This document shows positions 1 to 8,933 of a DNA stretch of 64,000 nucleotides, in pieces. A model generated the notes under the pieces. That model did no database searches. It saw only the letters and a list, made by a program, of their open reading frames with translations, and had not been told where the DNA came from. Position numbers and translations under genes: made by a program. The DNA comes from Cupriavidus necator N-1 (lineage in GTDB: Bacteria > Pseudomonadota > Gammaproteobacteria > Burkholderiales > Burkholderiaceae): the NCBI RefSeq assembly GCF_000219215.1, contig NC_015726.1:682001-746000 (forward strand). The letters are read 5' to 3'. The number at the start of each line of letters is the position of its first letter. Positions within the stretch are counted from its first letter, which is position 1.

Positions 1-1266
1 AATCGGCGCGTCCAGGTCGACCTTGGCCGGCGGCGCCTTCGGGAAGAAGTCGAGCGCCACGTAGAGCTGGCCGGTGAGCAGGTTGCCGGTGCGCAGCTGC
101 GCGCGCATGCCACGCTGCAGCAGCCCCTGGATGATCTTGCGCGCGCGCTCGCGGTCTTCGACATCGCGTTCGCGGAAGCCCATGCGCGACGGGTACAGCT
201 CCACCACCACGGGCATGCGGAACGCCTTCTTGTCGCGCTGGTATTCGATGCCGATCGAACGCACCTGGCCCACGATCACGCCGCGGAAGTCCACCGGCGC
301 ACCCGGCGACAGCCCGCGCACGGACTGGTCGAAATTGAGCACCGCCAGCGTGGGCGCCAGTTCCTCCGGCTCCTTCATCGCCTCGGCCTGGTCGTTGGCC
401 AGTAGGAACTGCGTGTTCTCGGCCGCGGCGTCGGTGGCGGTGGTGTGGTCCGGCGCCTGGAAGGCGACGCCGCCCAGCAGCACCGTCACCAGCGACTGCG
501 TCGACAGCTTGAGCCCGCCGGCATCGAGCTTCAGGTCGACGCCGCTGGCATGCCAGAAGCGCGTGTCGGCGGTGACCAGCTTGTCATAGGGTTTGTTGAC
601 GAACACGCGCAGCGTGAGGTCGCGCCCGTTGGGATCAAGCTGGTAAGCCACCACCTGGCCCACCAGCACGCGCCGGTAGTAGACCGGCGAACCGATATCG
701 AGCGAGCCCAGCTCGGAGGCGCGCAGCACGAACTGCTTGCCGGAGGCATCGGTGGTGACCGCCGGCGGCACTTCCAGCCCCTTGAAGTCGCGCGCGGATT
801 CCTGCGACTTGCCCGCGTCCACGCCGATATAGGCGCCCGACAGCAGCGTCTCCAGCCCGGACACGCCACTGGCCGCAAAGCGCGGACGCACCACCCAGAA
901 GCGGGTGTCGGCCACGGCGAAGTTCTCGGCGTCCTTGGTCAGGTCAATCGACGCCACCACGTGCGAGCGGTCGCGCGCCAGCCGCACTGACTTGACCAGC
1001 CCGATGTCGACGTCCTTGTAGCGCACCGCCGTCTTGCCGGGCGTCAGGCCTTCGGCGGTGCGGAAGGTGACGGTGATCTCCGGCCCGCGCGAGGTCAGCG
1101 TATGCACCAGCAGCGAGATGCCGACCACCGCGGCCACGATCGGGATTAGCCACACCAGCGAGGGCAGCCAGCGCGCGCGGCGCCGGCGTTCGGGCCGCGG
1201 CAGGCCCGGCGGTGCCGGCGGGGGCGAACCCGCCGGCGTGGTGGCTTGGTTGTCAGTGTCGGGCAT
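1..1266 (-). CDS. pqiB: PqiB, MCE-domain intermembrane transport protein (3' end outside window)
   Basis: Only the N-terminal 422 codons lie in the window; the frame is still open at base 1, so the protein continues beyond it (E. coli PqiB is about 546 residues). The visible protein has a short Pro-rich cytosolic tail, an Arg cluster near residues 28-32 and one membrane anchor at about 34-57. An MCE domain follows (VTFRTAEGLTPGKTAVRYKD, then further MCE-like repeats). PqiB of E. coli forms stacked MCE rings in the periplasm that bridge inner and outer membranes for lipid traffic. The ATG overlaps the end of the upstream pqiA-like gene by 14 bases, so the two are co-translated. The family call is firm; the lipid substrate is unknown. 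Confidence 0.9.
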   Translation of the reverse strand, partial: MPDTDNQATTPAGSPPPAPPGLPRPERRRRARWLPSLVWLIPIVAAVVGISLLVHTLTSRGPEITVTFRTAEGLTPGKTAVRYKDVDIGLVKSVRLARDRSHVVASIDLTKDAENFAVADTRFWVVRPRFAASGVSGLETLLSGAYIGVDAGKSQESARDFKGLEVPPAVTTDASGKQFVLRASELGSLDIGSPVYYRRVLVGQVVAYQLDPNGRDLTLRVFVNKPYDKLVTADTRFWHASGVDLKLDAGGLKLSTQSLVTVLLGGVAFQAPDHTTATDAAAENTQFLLANDQAEAMKEPEELAPTLAVLNFDQSVRGLSPGAPVDFRGVIVGQVRSIGIEYQRDKKAFRMPVVVELYPSRMGFRERDVEDRERARKIIQGLLQRGMRAQLRTGNLLTGQLYVALDFFPKAPPAKVDLDAPI

Positions 1267-2005
1267 TGTCGTCTTCCAGCGAATCCCACAGCAGGCGCGG
1301 ATCGAAGCTGAGCGAGGCCAGCATGGTCATGACCACGACCGCGCCGAAGGCCATGGCGCCGCCGCCGGGGATGATGGTGGCCAGCGCCCCGGCCCGCACC
1401 AGCGAGGCCAGCAGCGCCACCACGAAAATATCGAGCATCGACCAGCGGCCGATCACCTCTACCAGCCCGTACAGCCGGGTCTGCTGCCGGATCCGCCAGG
1501 TCGAGCGGAAATGCACGGACAGCAGCAGGAAGGTGAGGATCACCATCTTCAGCAGCGGCACGATGATGCTGGCGATCAGCACCAGCCCGGCGAGCATGTG
1601 CGAGCCGGACAGCCACAGGTAGATCACGCCGGACAGGATGGTGTCCTGCTGCGTGCCGAGGATGGACTGAGTCACCATCACCGGCAGCACATTGGCCGGA
1701 ATATAGAGGATAAAGGCGGCGAGCAGGAAGGCCCAGGTACGCGCCAGGCTGTCGGGCTTGCGATGGTGCAGGGTGGCGCCGCAGCGCGGGCAGGGCTCGC
1801 CCTCCAGTGTGCGCGGGCTGACCAGGTCACAGGCGTGGCACGACAGCAGGCCCAGCCGGCTGGCGGTCGGGACCTGCGGCAGCGGGTTGCGCTCGTCGTC
1901 GTCGGTGAGTTCGGCCACCACCTCGCGCGCCAGCTGGCGCGGGCGGGCCAGGCGGCCGCCCGGCTGGCGGGGACGCTGCGTCGGCCGTTGCGTCTGGTCT
2001 GTCAT
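1253..2005 (-). CDS. pqiA: PqiA-domain inner membrane protein, C-terminal half equivalent
   Basis: This 250-residue protein has a zinc-ribbon-like motif (C56-x2-C59 and C72-x2-C75) followed by four predicted membrane segments, the layout of one PqiA domain. E. coli PqiA carries two such domains in one chain of about 417 residues. Here each is a separate gene, and this is the second one. It overlaps the first pqiA gene by 4 bases (ATGA) and pqiB by 14 bases, so the three form a tight operon. PqiA is the membrane partner of the PqiB MCE complex. A Pro/Arg/Gln-rich tail of about 50 residues precedes the ribbon. Confidence 0.88.
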   Translation of the reverse strand: MTDQTQRPTQRPRQPGGRLARPRQLAREVVAELTDDDERNPLPQVPTASRLGLLSCHACDLVSPRTLEGEPCPRCGATLHHRKPDSLARTWAFLLAAFILYIPANVLPVMVTQSILGTQQDTILSGVIYLWLSGSHMLAGLVLIASIIVPLLKMVILTFLLLSVHFRSTWRIRQQTRLYGLVEVIGRWSMLDIFVVALLASLVRAGALATIIPGGGAMAFGAVVVMTMLASLSFDPRLLWDSLEDDNARH

Positions 2006-2691
2006 CGGCCTTCCTCGCTCGCGGCCGTGGCATTGTCATCGGGTGTTTCCAGCTGGCGCCACAGGTCGCGCGGATCGAACGACAGCATTGCCGCCAGCAC
2101 GATCACCAGCGCCGCGAACGACCACAGCGCGATGCCGGGCAGCACGCGCGCCATGCTGGACAGCTTCACCAGCGTCACCAGCACGCCGATCATGAAGACT
2201 TCGATCATGCCCCAGGGCCGGGTCTGGCGGATGCCGCGCACGATGCGGTCGAAGCCTGCGGGCATGCGGTGCTGCGCCATCGGCACCAGCAGGTAGGCCA
2301 TCATCAGCATTTCAGCCAGCGGGAACAGGATGGTGGTGGCGAACACCAGTGCCGCCACCAGCCCCATCTTGTCGGTGTACAGGGCCTGCACGGCGCCCAG
2401 CAGCGTGGTCTGGGTGCGGACCCCCTGCAGGTCCATCTCGACGATCGGGTAGGCGTTGGAGACCAGGAACAGGATCAGCGCGGTGATCACCAGCGGCAGC
2501 AGCCGTTGATACTGGCGGCGGCTTTCGCGGTAGAGCTCGCCGCCGCAGCGCAGGCACAGCGCGCGCTCGCCGGGCGAGATCGGCGTGCGTTCGTAGACCG
2601 CGTCACAGTATTCGCACGCCACCAGCCGGTGCAGCATGGCCGGCGATAGGTCGGGGGTGGCGGGCGCGCCTGGCGCGTCGTGTCCTGCCAT
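2002..2691 (-). CDS. pqiA: PqiA-domain inner membrane protein, N-terminal half equivalent
   Basis: This 229-residue protein has the PqiA pattern: zinc-ribbon cysteines C26-x2-C29 and C46-x2-C49, then hydrophobic segments with VITALILFLVSNAYPIVEM near the start and a closing LSFDPRDLWRQLE motif shared with the next gene's LSFDPRLLWDSLE. The shared end suggests the two genes arose from duplicate PqiA domains. The start codon overlaps the stop of the upstream transporter by one base (TGATG), which indicates translational coupling. Its role is presumably as membrane subunit of the Pqi lipid-transport complex; this is inferred from family and context. Confidence 0.87.
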   Translation of the reverse strand: MAGHDAPGAPATPDLSPAMLHRLVACEYCDAVYERTPISPGERALCLRCGGELYRESRRQYQRLLPLVITALILFLVSNAYPIVEMDLQGVRTQTTLLGAVQALYTDKMGLVAALVFATTILFPLAEMLMMAYLLVPMAQHRMPAGFDRIVRGIRQTRPWGMIEVFMIGVLVTLVKLSSMARVLPGIALWSFAALVIVLAAMLSFDPRDLWRQLETPDDNATAASEEGR

Positions 2692-3848
2692 CAGCCGGGG
2701 TGCTTGCCGGTCGAGGCCGGCGGGACGTCGGGGTTGTCGACCACGGCCGGCGCCGGCGGCGGGGCCGCCACTGCCTCGCCCTGCTTCAGGTCCTGCTTTA
2801 GCTCTGCCTGCGAGCCGATGGTCCAGTCGCGCAGCAGCGCATAGGCCACGGCCAGCAGCGTCGGGCCGATGAACACGCCCAGGAAGCCGAACGCCAGCGC
2901 GCCGCCGAGTACCCCCAGCATGATCCAGATCAGCGGCATGCCGGTGCCCTTGCTGATCAGCAGCGGCTTGACGATGTTGTCAGCCATGCTGACCACGCCC
3001 ACGCCCCATATCACCAGGAAGACGGCCCAGCCGGTGGCGCCGGTGTGGTACAGCCACAGCGCGGCCGGCAGCCACACCAGCGGCGGGCCGACCGGGATCA
3101 CCGACAGGAAGAAGGTCACGAAGCCCAGGATGGCCGCGCCCGGCACGCCCGCAATCCACAGGCCGACGCCGGCCAGCACCGCCTGGATGAAGGCGGTGCC
3201 CAGCACGCCGTAGACCACACCCTTGACGGTGCTGCCGGCCAGCTCCAGCAGGTGGTCGGCGCGCTCGCCGGCGATGCGGTGCATGCCCGCGCGCAGCCAG
3301 GCAATGGCGAACTCGCCGCCGGTGTAGAAGAAGAACGCCAGGATGATGGACAGCGCCAGCTGGCCCAGCCCGGCGCCGATCGACAGCCCGGCGCCCAGCA
3401 CCACGTGGCCAACCGGGGCGATCAGCTTGCGCAGGTTGGCGACCATCTCGGAATCGGCATTGATGACGCTGTTCCAGGAATTCTGCAGGTAGGAGCCGAC
3501 ATAGGGCAGGCTGCTCAGCCAGGCGGGTAACTGCGGGATGCCGTGTTCCATATAGCGGTCGACCAGCGCGGACAGCTCGTCCAGGTGCGCCGAGAAGCTG
3601 GCGCCGGCGTAGACGAACGGACCCAGCACCACCACGGTGGCGAGCAGCACGCAGATCAGCGCCGCCAGGCTGCGCCGGTTGCCCAGCCAGCGCGACAGTA
3701 CCGTGTAGGGGTACCACGAGCTGAAGGCCAGGATCGCGCCCCACAGCAGCGCGGTGGTGAACGGCGCCAGCACCAGCAGTGAGCCGCCGATCAGCACGAT
3801 CAGCGCGAAGACGGCTGCGATTTTCTCAATTAACTGGCCTGAACTCAT
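2691..3848 (-). CDS. AI-2E family transporter (PerM/YdiK-like)
   Basis: This 385-residue polytopic protein has about eight hydrophobic segments and the family pattern of an N-terminal helix pair, a large loop at about 65-150, and a C-terminal membrane block (GFLGVFIGPTLLAVAYALLRDW). The family includes E. coli TqsA, YdiK and PerM, which are proposed exporters, and Na+/H+ antiporters in some bacteria; the substrate here cannot be read from sequence. The C-terminus ends in a Pro/Ala-rich tail. It is the first gene of the operon leading into pqiA-pqiA-pqiB with a one-base overlap, so a link to envelope maintenance is plausible. Confidence 0.82.
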   Translation of the reverse strand: MSSGQLIEKIAAVFALIVLIGGSLLVLAPFTTALLWGAILAFSSWYPYTVLSRWLGNRRSLAALICVLLATVVVLGPFVYAGASFSAHLDELSALVDRYMEHGIPQLPAWLSSLPYVGSYLQNSWNSVINADSEMVANLRKLIAPVGHVVLGAGLSIGAGLGQLALSIILAFFFYTGGEFAIAWLRAGMHRIAGERADHLLELAGSTVKGVVYGVLGTAFIQAVLAGVGLWIAGVPGAAILGFVTFFLSVIPVGPPLVWLPAALWLYHTGATGWAVFLVIWGVGVVSMADNIVKPLLISKGTGMPLIWIMLGVLGGALAFGFLGVFIGPTLLAVAYALLRDWTIGSQAELKQDLKQGEAVAAPPPAPAVVDNPDVPPASTGKHPG

Positions 3849-3969
3849 GGATGGCTCTCCCTTGGACCCGCCGGTGTGACGGGAACGGCGTAAATATAGC
3901 TTACGTTGGGTGGGGCGATGCGGAAGGGGGAAGGTGGGTTAGTCGTCACTATGGCGGTGGGCCGCTGGG

Positions 3970-4290
3970 TGCGGCGTGTTCCCCCTGATGGGGGCACAGT
4001 GCCATAGGTTTGTGAAGGTGGATAGCGGGTGGGGTGTTTGGCTTTTCGACAGGGGGCGGTATGTGGCGCTTGGTGGGCGTGGGCTGTTTCGCCGGCGTAG
4101 CCGGGAGTCACTTCTTGTCCGAGCGACAAAAAGTAACCAAAAAACGCGTCGCCTATGCGGCTGGCAATCAATTCCACGGCGCTGGTGGTTCGAGCGGTGG
4201 TGCTTGCCGTTTGGGCGTGAGTGCCCGTTCGACCCTGCTACGCCATGTGAGTGTGGGGCAGTGCCTGCGTTAACCCACTATTGAACGATC
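3970..4290. repeat. Gene-free stretch resembling a dispersed intergenic repeat
   Basis: No convincing gene was found between 3849 and 4429. The middle contains sequence whose translations (FFGYFLSLGQEVT on minus, ERQKVTKKRV on plus) look like the spurious peptides that recur in many beta- and gamma-proteobacterial genomes as dispersed intergenic repeats. That resemblance is from memory and was not checked. The base composition is less GC-rich than the flanking genes and there is no ribosome-binding site before any open frame. Confidence 0.35.
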
Positions 4291-4429
4291 CCCATGCAGG
4301 GCATAGGCCGCCTGCTGCAAACGGCATCGCGGGGACGCCTACGACTGCTGCGCAGGCTCAAAGTGCGCTGGCGGTCATTGGGTGCTTGCGCGGCAGCGGA
4401 GGTGTTGATGCGATGTCCGTGGAATGCCA

Positions 4430-5569
4430 TCAATCTGGCACCGCCATCACCCCACTCTTGAGCAGTGCAGCAACAAGATCAGACTGCGTCACCATCCCCA
4501 CCACGCGCCGCTGATCATCAATCACCGGCGCGTGGTGCAACCCGCCGTCGGAAAAGGCCTGTGCCAGTTCCACCATCGGCTGGTCGGCACGGGCTGTCAC
4601 TACCGCCCGTGTCATCAGGTTGCGCACGGTACCAGCCAGCCGGCGCGCACCGGTATCACGCTGCGCCGCGAAAAAGTCGCTCTGGGTAACGATCCCCACC
4701 AGCCGCCGGGTGGCGTCCACCACCGGCAGGGCCTTGATGCGGTGCCGCGACAGCAGGTGTCCGGCCTCATGCGCAGGCTGGTCCGGGGTCACCATGATCA
4801 CGTCGCGCGACATGATCTCGCCGCACAGCACGTTGCCGAAGTGGCGCCGGTAGGCGCGCAACTGCGCGGCCACCAGGATCTGTTCGAGGTCGTCTTCTTC
4901 AATATCCAGGAATTCGCCGCGCACCTTCAGCGCAGCATCGAGGTCGGCGCGGGTGACGCCCACGCGCTGGGATGGCGGCACGTCCTTGGTCCCGTGCTGC
5001 ATGGCAGGCTCGGGCGGGCGGTGCGGGTAGCGCCGCCGCGACAGGTTGTTGAAGGCAAGCGCCATCATCAGCAGCAGCATCGAATTAAACAGCACCGGCA
5101 CCGCAACAAAGCCGAAGCCCAGCGCACTGACCGCCGGCCCGCCGAATACGGCGGTGATGGCCACGGCGCCGCTGGGCGGGTGCACGCAGTGGAACTGGAA
5201 CATCAGGGCGATGGCGACGGCCACGGCGACCGCTGCGGCCAGGCCAGGATCTGGGATCCAGCGCGCGCACGCCACGCCGATCACCGCGGCAATCAGGTTG
5301 CCGCCAATGATTGACCAGGGCTGTGCCAGCGGCGATGACGGCACGGCGAACAGCAGCACCGCGGAGGCACCCATCGGCGCGACAAACCAGGGATTGAAGC
5401 CGCCCAGGGTCTGGTGGCTGATCCATTCAGTGCAGATCAGGCCCAGCAGGGCGCCCAGGCAGCTTTTGAAGCGCTCCTTGCGGCTGGCGGGGACGGGCAG
5501 CGGAACGAATGTGCGCAGCCATGCACGGGCATTCTGCGCCAGGGCGGAGACGGCGGGGGCGGTTGGCAT
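4430..5569 (-). CDS. HPP family membrane protein with two CBS domains
   Basis: The protein is 379 residues from the ATG chosen here; an in-frame extension to 5695 would run through the palindrome at 5604-5626 and is judged untranslated. The N-terminal half has about five membrane segments including the family signature FHCVHPPSGAVAI. The C-terminal half carries two CBS domains (MSRDVIMVTPDQPAHEAGHL with IKALPVVD and GIVTQSDFF; LMTRAVVTARADQP with HHAPVIDD and GMVTQSDLV). CBS pairs usually bind adenine nucleotides and regulate the attached domain. One plant HPP protein transports nitrite; bacterial members are uncharacterised. It is divergent from a ClC-type channel that also carries CBS domains, suggesting coordinated anion control. 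Confidence 0.85.
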   Translation of the reverse strand: MPTAPAVSALAQNARAWLRTFVPLPVPASRKERFKSCLGALLGLICTEWISHQTLGGFNPWFVAPMGASAVLLFAVPSSPLAQPWSIIGGNLIAAVIGVACARWIPDPGLAAAVAVAVAIALMFQFHCVHPPSGAVAITAVFGGPAVSALGFGFVAVPVLFNSMLLLMMALAFNNLSRRRYPHRPPEPAMQHGTKDVPPSQRVGVTRADLDAALKVRGEFLDIEEDDLEQILVAAQLRAYRRHFGNVLCGEIMSRDVIMVTPDQPAHEAGHLLSRHRIKALPVVDATRRLVGIVTQSDFFAAQRDTGARRLAGTVRNLMTRAVVTARADQPMVELAQAFSDGGLHHAPVIDDQRRVVGMVTQSDLVAALLKSGVMAVPD

Positions 5570-5603
5570 TCTTGTGACGGGGGCGCTTTGGAATGGTGCG
5601 CGT

Positions 5604-5626
5604 AATATATCACGGGGTGATATATT
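5604..5626. promoter_or_regulatory. Perfect 10-bp-arm palindrome between divergent HPP and ClC genes, probable operator
   Basis: Arms AATATATCAC and GTGATATATT flank a GGG centre, a perfect 23-bp inverted repeat that is AT-rich within GC-rich surroundings. It lies 35 bp upstream of the HPP start and about 80 bp upstream of the ClC start, where a single regulator could control both. No regulator gene is adjacent, and I do not recognise the motif with confidence. Confidence 0.6.
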
Positions 5627-5705
5627 TGGCCGCCTTTGGTGCAGTGCATCCCAATCGTGGGGCATGGCGCACCGCACAAGAGCGCATAAGAGCAAGGAGC
5701 CCCCA

Positions 5706-7463
5706 ATGTCGTCTGTTTTGCCGGTCGAGAAACGCGACTATGCCGTCAATCGTCGCCTGCTGATGCTGTCCGTGATCGCGCTGGGCATCGGTGCGCTCAG
5801 CACCGTGGCGGCGGATGTGCTGGTGAACCTGATCCGTTTCTTCACCAACCTGTTTTTCTACCAGACACTGTCGCTGGCCGAGCGCTCGCCTGCCAATCAT
5901 GCATTGGGTGCGTGGGTGATCGCGATGCCGGTCATCGGGGGGCTGATCGTCGGATTGATGGCGCGCTACGGCAGCGACAAGATCCGTGGCCATGGCATTC
6001 CCGAGGCGATCGAGGCGGTGCTGTTCGGCAAGAGCACGATGTCGCCGCGAGTGGCGGTGCTCAAGCCGCTGTCGTCGGGCATCGTGATCGGCAGCGGCGG
6101 GCCGTTTGGCGCCGAGGGGCCGATCATCATGACCGGCGGCTCGCTGGCGTCGCTGCTGGCGCAGTACCTGCACCTGACCGCGGGCGAGCGCAAGGCGCTG
6201 CTGGTGGCGGGCGCGTGCGCGGGCATGACCGCGATCTTCGGCACGCCGGTGGCGGCGGTGCTGCTAGCGGTCGAGCTGCTGCTGTTCGAGCTGCGCCCGC
6301 GCAGCCTGCTGCCGGTAGCGCTGGCCTGCGCGGTGGCGGGGTTCCTGCGGCCGCTGTTCTTCGAGGCCGGTCCGCTGTTTCCGCTGCAGACGGCCGCGGC
6401 GGGCACGCCGGCGCTGCTGTCCTGCGTGCTGGCCGGCCTGCTCTGTGGCGTGCTGGGAGCAGGGCTGACGCTGGCGCTGTACCGCACCGAAGACGCGTTC
6501 TCGCGCCTGCCGCTGCACTGGATGTGGTGGCCGGCGCTGGGCGGGCTGGTGGTCGGCATCGGCGGCTACTTCGAGCCGCGCGCGCTGGGGGTGGGCTATG
6601 ACGTGATCGGCGACCTGCTGAACAACCGCATCGCCATCGAGATTGCGCTGGCGCTGCTGGCGGTCAAGGCCGTGATCTGGATTGCGGCGCTGGGTTCGGG
6701 CACCTCGGGCGGCGTGCTGGCGCCGCTGCTGATGCTGGGCGCGGGCCTGGGCGTGGTGCTGGCGCCGTGGCTGCCGGGCGGCTCGCCGCAGTTGTGGTCG
6801 CTGGTGTGCATGGCCGGCGTGCTGGGCAGCGTGCTGGGCGCGCCGCTGACGGCGATCGTATTTGCCTTCGGGCTCACGCACGACACGCAGGCGCTGCTGC
6901 CGTTGCTGCTGACCACGGCAGTGGCCTATGGCTTTTCGGTGCTGACCATGAAGCGTTCGATCATGACCGAGAAGATCGCCCGGCGCGGCCTGCATATCTA
7001 TCGCGAATACGGTGTGGATCCGCTCGAGCGCGCCCATGTGGACGAGCTGATGACACGCGAGGTGGTTGCCATCGACGCCGAGCTGCCGGTGGCCGAGGCA
7101 ATGGTGCGCTACTTTGGCGAGCATGCGGCCCATCGCGCCTACCCGGTGGTAGCCGAAGGGCGCGTGCTGGGCATGCTGGAGCGCGCTGCGATCCGGGGCC
7201 TGGCAGCTGGTGAGATCCCGCCCGGCATGCGTTGCCGCGACCTGTTGAATGCGCCGGCGCATGTGCTGTTGCCTGGCCAGACCGCACGCGCCGCCGCGGG
7301 CCGCATGGCCGCGCTGAGCGTGGCGCGCCTGCCGGTGGTGGAAAGCGCCGAGACCATGCGCCTGGCCGGCATCCTGTCGCTGCGCGACCTGCTGCGTCCC
7401 AGCGGCAGCGTGTTCCACGAGGAATCGCGGCGCGAGCGCCTGCGCGGCCGCGCCGCAGCCTGA
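5706..7463 (+). CDS. ClC-type chloride channel/antiporter with C-terminal CBS domains
   Basis: The protein is 585 residues; the ATG follows AAGGAG at proper spacing. The membrane domain covers about residues 20-430 and shows the ClC selectivity signature SGGPFGAEGPI, where E137 is the position of the gating glutamate, and a second signature ALGSGTSGGVLAP. Two CBS motifs occupy roughly 455-570 (DELMTREVVAIDAELPVAEA; CRDLLNAPAHVLLPGQTARA). Homologues move chloride, fluoride or other halides by channel or H+/anion exchange; the tyrosine that distinguishes mechanisms cannot be assigned here. It is divergent from the HPP-CBS gene and shares the palindrome-containing intergenic region. Confidence 0.88.
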   Translation: MSSVLPVEKRDYAVNRRLLMLSVIALGIGALSTVAADVLVNLIRFFTNLFFYQTLSLAERSPANHALGAWVIAMPVIGGLIVGLMARYGSDKIRGHGIPEAIEAVLFGKSTMSPRVAVLKPLSSGIVIGSGGPFGAEGPIIMTGGSLASLLAQYLHLTAGERKALLVAGACAGMTAIFGTPVAAVLLAVELLLFELRPRSLLPVALACAVAGFLRPLFFEAGPLFPLQTAAAGTPALLSCVLAGLLCGVLGAGLTLALYRTEDAFSRLPLHWMWWPALGGLVVGIGGYFEPRALGVGYDVIGDLLNNRIAIEIALALLAVKAVIWIAALGSGTSGGVLAPLLMLGAGLGVVLAPWLPGGSPQLWSLVCMAGVLGSVLGAPLTAIVFAFGLTHDTQALLPLLLTTAVAYGFSVLTMKRSIMTEKIARRGLHIYREYGVDPLERAHVDELMTREVVAIDAELPVAEAMVRYFGEHAAHRAYPVVAEGRVLGMLERAAIRGLAAGEIPPGMRCRDLLNAPAHVLLPGQTARAAAGRMAALSVARLPVVESAETMRLAGILSLRDLLRPSGSVFHEESRRERLRGRAAA

Positions 7464-7471
7464 ACGGATTC

Positions 7472-7891
7472 CTATTTGTAGGTCGACAGCAGGATGCTGG
7501 TCTCGGTGGCGCTGATGCCGTCGATCAGCCGGATCCGGTCCAGCGTGCGGTCGAACGCTTCCAGCGTATCGGCGCGCAGCTCGGCAATGATGTCCCAGCG
7601 GCCATTGGTGGTGTGCAGCGCCTGCACATTGGGTTCGCCGCGCAGCGCCTGCAGCACGGCGCGGGCCTTGTTGCCTTCCACGGCAATCGTCATCCAGGCG
7701 CGGATGCGGTGCGCTTCGGCCTCGGGCCGCAGGCGCACCGTGTAGCCAACGATCACGCCTTCCTGTTCCAGCTTGTCGATGCGGTTCTGCACGGTCGCGC
7801 GCGACACGCGCAGCGCCTGCGCCAGCGCCGTGACCGGCATGCGCGCGTTGTCGCGCAGGAGGGAAATCAGCTGGTGATCGGTGGCATCCAT
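7472..7891 (-). CDS. Lrp/AsnC family transcriptional regulator
   Basis: The protein is 139 residues from ATGGATGCC (MDATDHQLISLLRDNARMPV); an upstream in-frame extension of 25 residues lacks Lrp homology and was not used. An N-terminal helix-turn-helix (ALAQALRVSRATVQNRIDKL, about 20-40) and a C-terminal RAM/ligand-sensing domain are present. Members bind amino acids as octamers and often act on the divergent gene. It is divergent from an arginine/citrulline-type hydrolase followed by ornithine cyclodeaminase, so it is likely the local regulator responding to arginine, citrulline, ornithine or proline. It lies 8 bp from the convergent ClC gene. Confidence 0.87.
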   Translation of the reverse strand: MDATDHQLISLLRDNARMPVTALAQALRVSRATVQNRIDKLEQEGVIVGYTVRLRPEAEAHRIRAWMTIAVEGNKARAVLQALRGEPNVQALHTTNGRWDIIAELRADTLEAFDRTLDRIRLIDGISATETSILLSTYK

Positions 7892-8054
7892 GGGGTGGGC
7901 AAAAGGCCTTTGCAAAGCGCCAGCATAGGCTGGCATTTTGATAAATGGCTCGCGCAAATTGTGCAAGTTGCTGGCTATTAGTTAACACCAGCTTGCCCGA
8001 GAATTCAATCAACCGATTGCTTTCCCAACGCCTGCCATTAAAAAAGGAGCCCCC

Positions 8055-8933
8055 GTGACCCACACCCCCACGATCCTGCTGGTCGAGCCGACCTTCTACG
8101 ACGTGTCGTACAGCATCAATCCGTGGATGGATCCGGCTGCCTGGGCGCGCGACCCGCGCGGCATGCACCGCAGCGCCATGCAGTCTTTCGACGCGCTGCG
8201 CGAGGCGCTGGGCCGGGCCGGCTTTGCGGTGGAGGTGGCCCCCGGCGCGCCGGGGCTGCCCGACATGGTGTTCCCGGCCAACGCCGCGGTGGTGCTCGAT
8301 GGCCGCGCGCTGCTGGCGCGCTTCCGCTACCCGCAACGCCGTGGTGAAGAGGCGCCGTTCGCCGACATCTTCGGCACGCTGCGCGAGCGCGGCCTGCTCG
8401 ACGAAGTCGCGCTGCTGCCCGAGGGCTGCTTCCAGGAAGGCGCGGGCGACTGCATCTGGGATGCGGGCCGCGGCCACTTCTGGGCCGGGTTCGGTCCGCG
8501 CTCGTCGCATGAGGCGGCCGTGGCGGTGTCGGACTACTTCGGCAAGGACGTGGTGGCGCTGGAGCTGGCCACCGAGCAGAGCTACCACCTCGACGTCTGC
8601 TTCTGCCCGCTTTCCGGCGGCGAGGTGCTGTACTACCCGCCGGCCTTCAGCGAGGCGGCGCTGCGCGAGCTGCGCGCGCGTGTGCCGGCGCGGCTGCGTA
8701 TCGAGGCCAGCGCCGACGATCTGCGCCACTTCAGCGTCAATGCCGTCAATCTCGACGACCAGGTGGTAATGACCCGCACCACGCCGCACCTGCGCACCGA
8801 GCTGGGCCGGCGCGGCTACCAGCTGCATGAGGTCGACCTGTCGCCCTTCATGCTGTCCGGCGGCGGCGCCTATTGCATGACGCTGCGCCTGGATCGCCGC
8901 AGCGGGCCGGGCATCGCCGCGGTGGCGGCCTGA
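8055..8933 (+). CDS. Amidinotransferase-fold hydrolase (DDAH/citrulline-hydrolase-like)
   Basis: The protein is 292 residues, with AAAAAGGAG just before the ATG. It shows the guanidine-modifying-enzyme pattern: an acidic EGAGDCIWD motif, H178 in SYHLDVCF and the nucleophile-position C274 in GGGAYCMTL near the C-terminus. Family members hydrolyse dimethylarginine to citrulline, arginine to citrulline, or citrulline to ornithine. The next functional gene is ornithine cyclodeaminase, which makes proline from ornithine. A hydrolase that releases ornithine (citrulline hydrolase, CtlX-type) would therefore complete a short route; that substrate is an inference. An Lrp regulator is divergent. The stop lies 36 bp before the left edge of an inserted TnpB element. 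Confidence 0.75.
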   Translation: MTHTPTILLVEPTFYDVSYSINPWMDPAAWARDPRGMHRSAMQSFDALREALGRAGFAVEVAPGAPGLPDMVFPANAAVVLDGRALLARFRYPQRRGEEAPFADIFGTLRERGLLDEVALLPEGCFQEGAGDCIWDAGRGHFWAGFGPRSSHEAAVAVSDYFGKDVVALELATEQSYHLDVCFCPLSGGEVLYYPPAFSEAALRELRARVPARLRIEASADDLRHFSVNAVNLDDQVVMTRTTPHLRTELGRRGYQLHEVDLSPFMLSGGGAYCMTLRLDRRSGPGIAAVAA

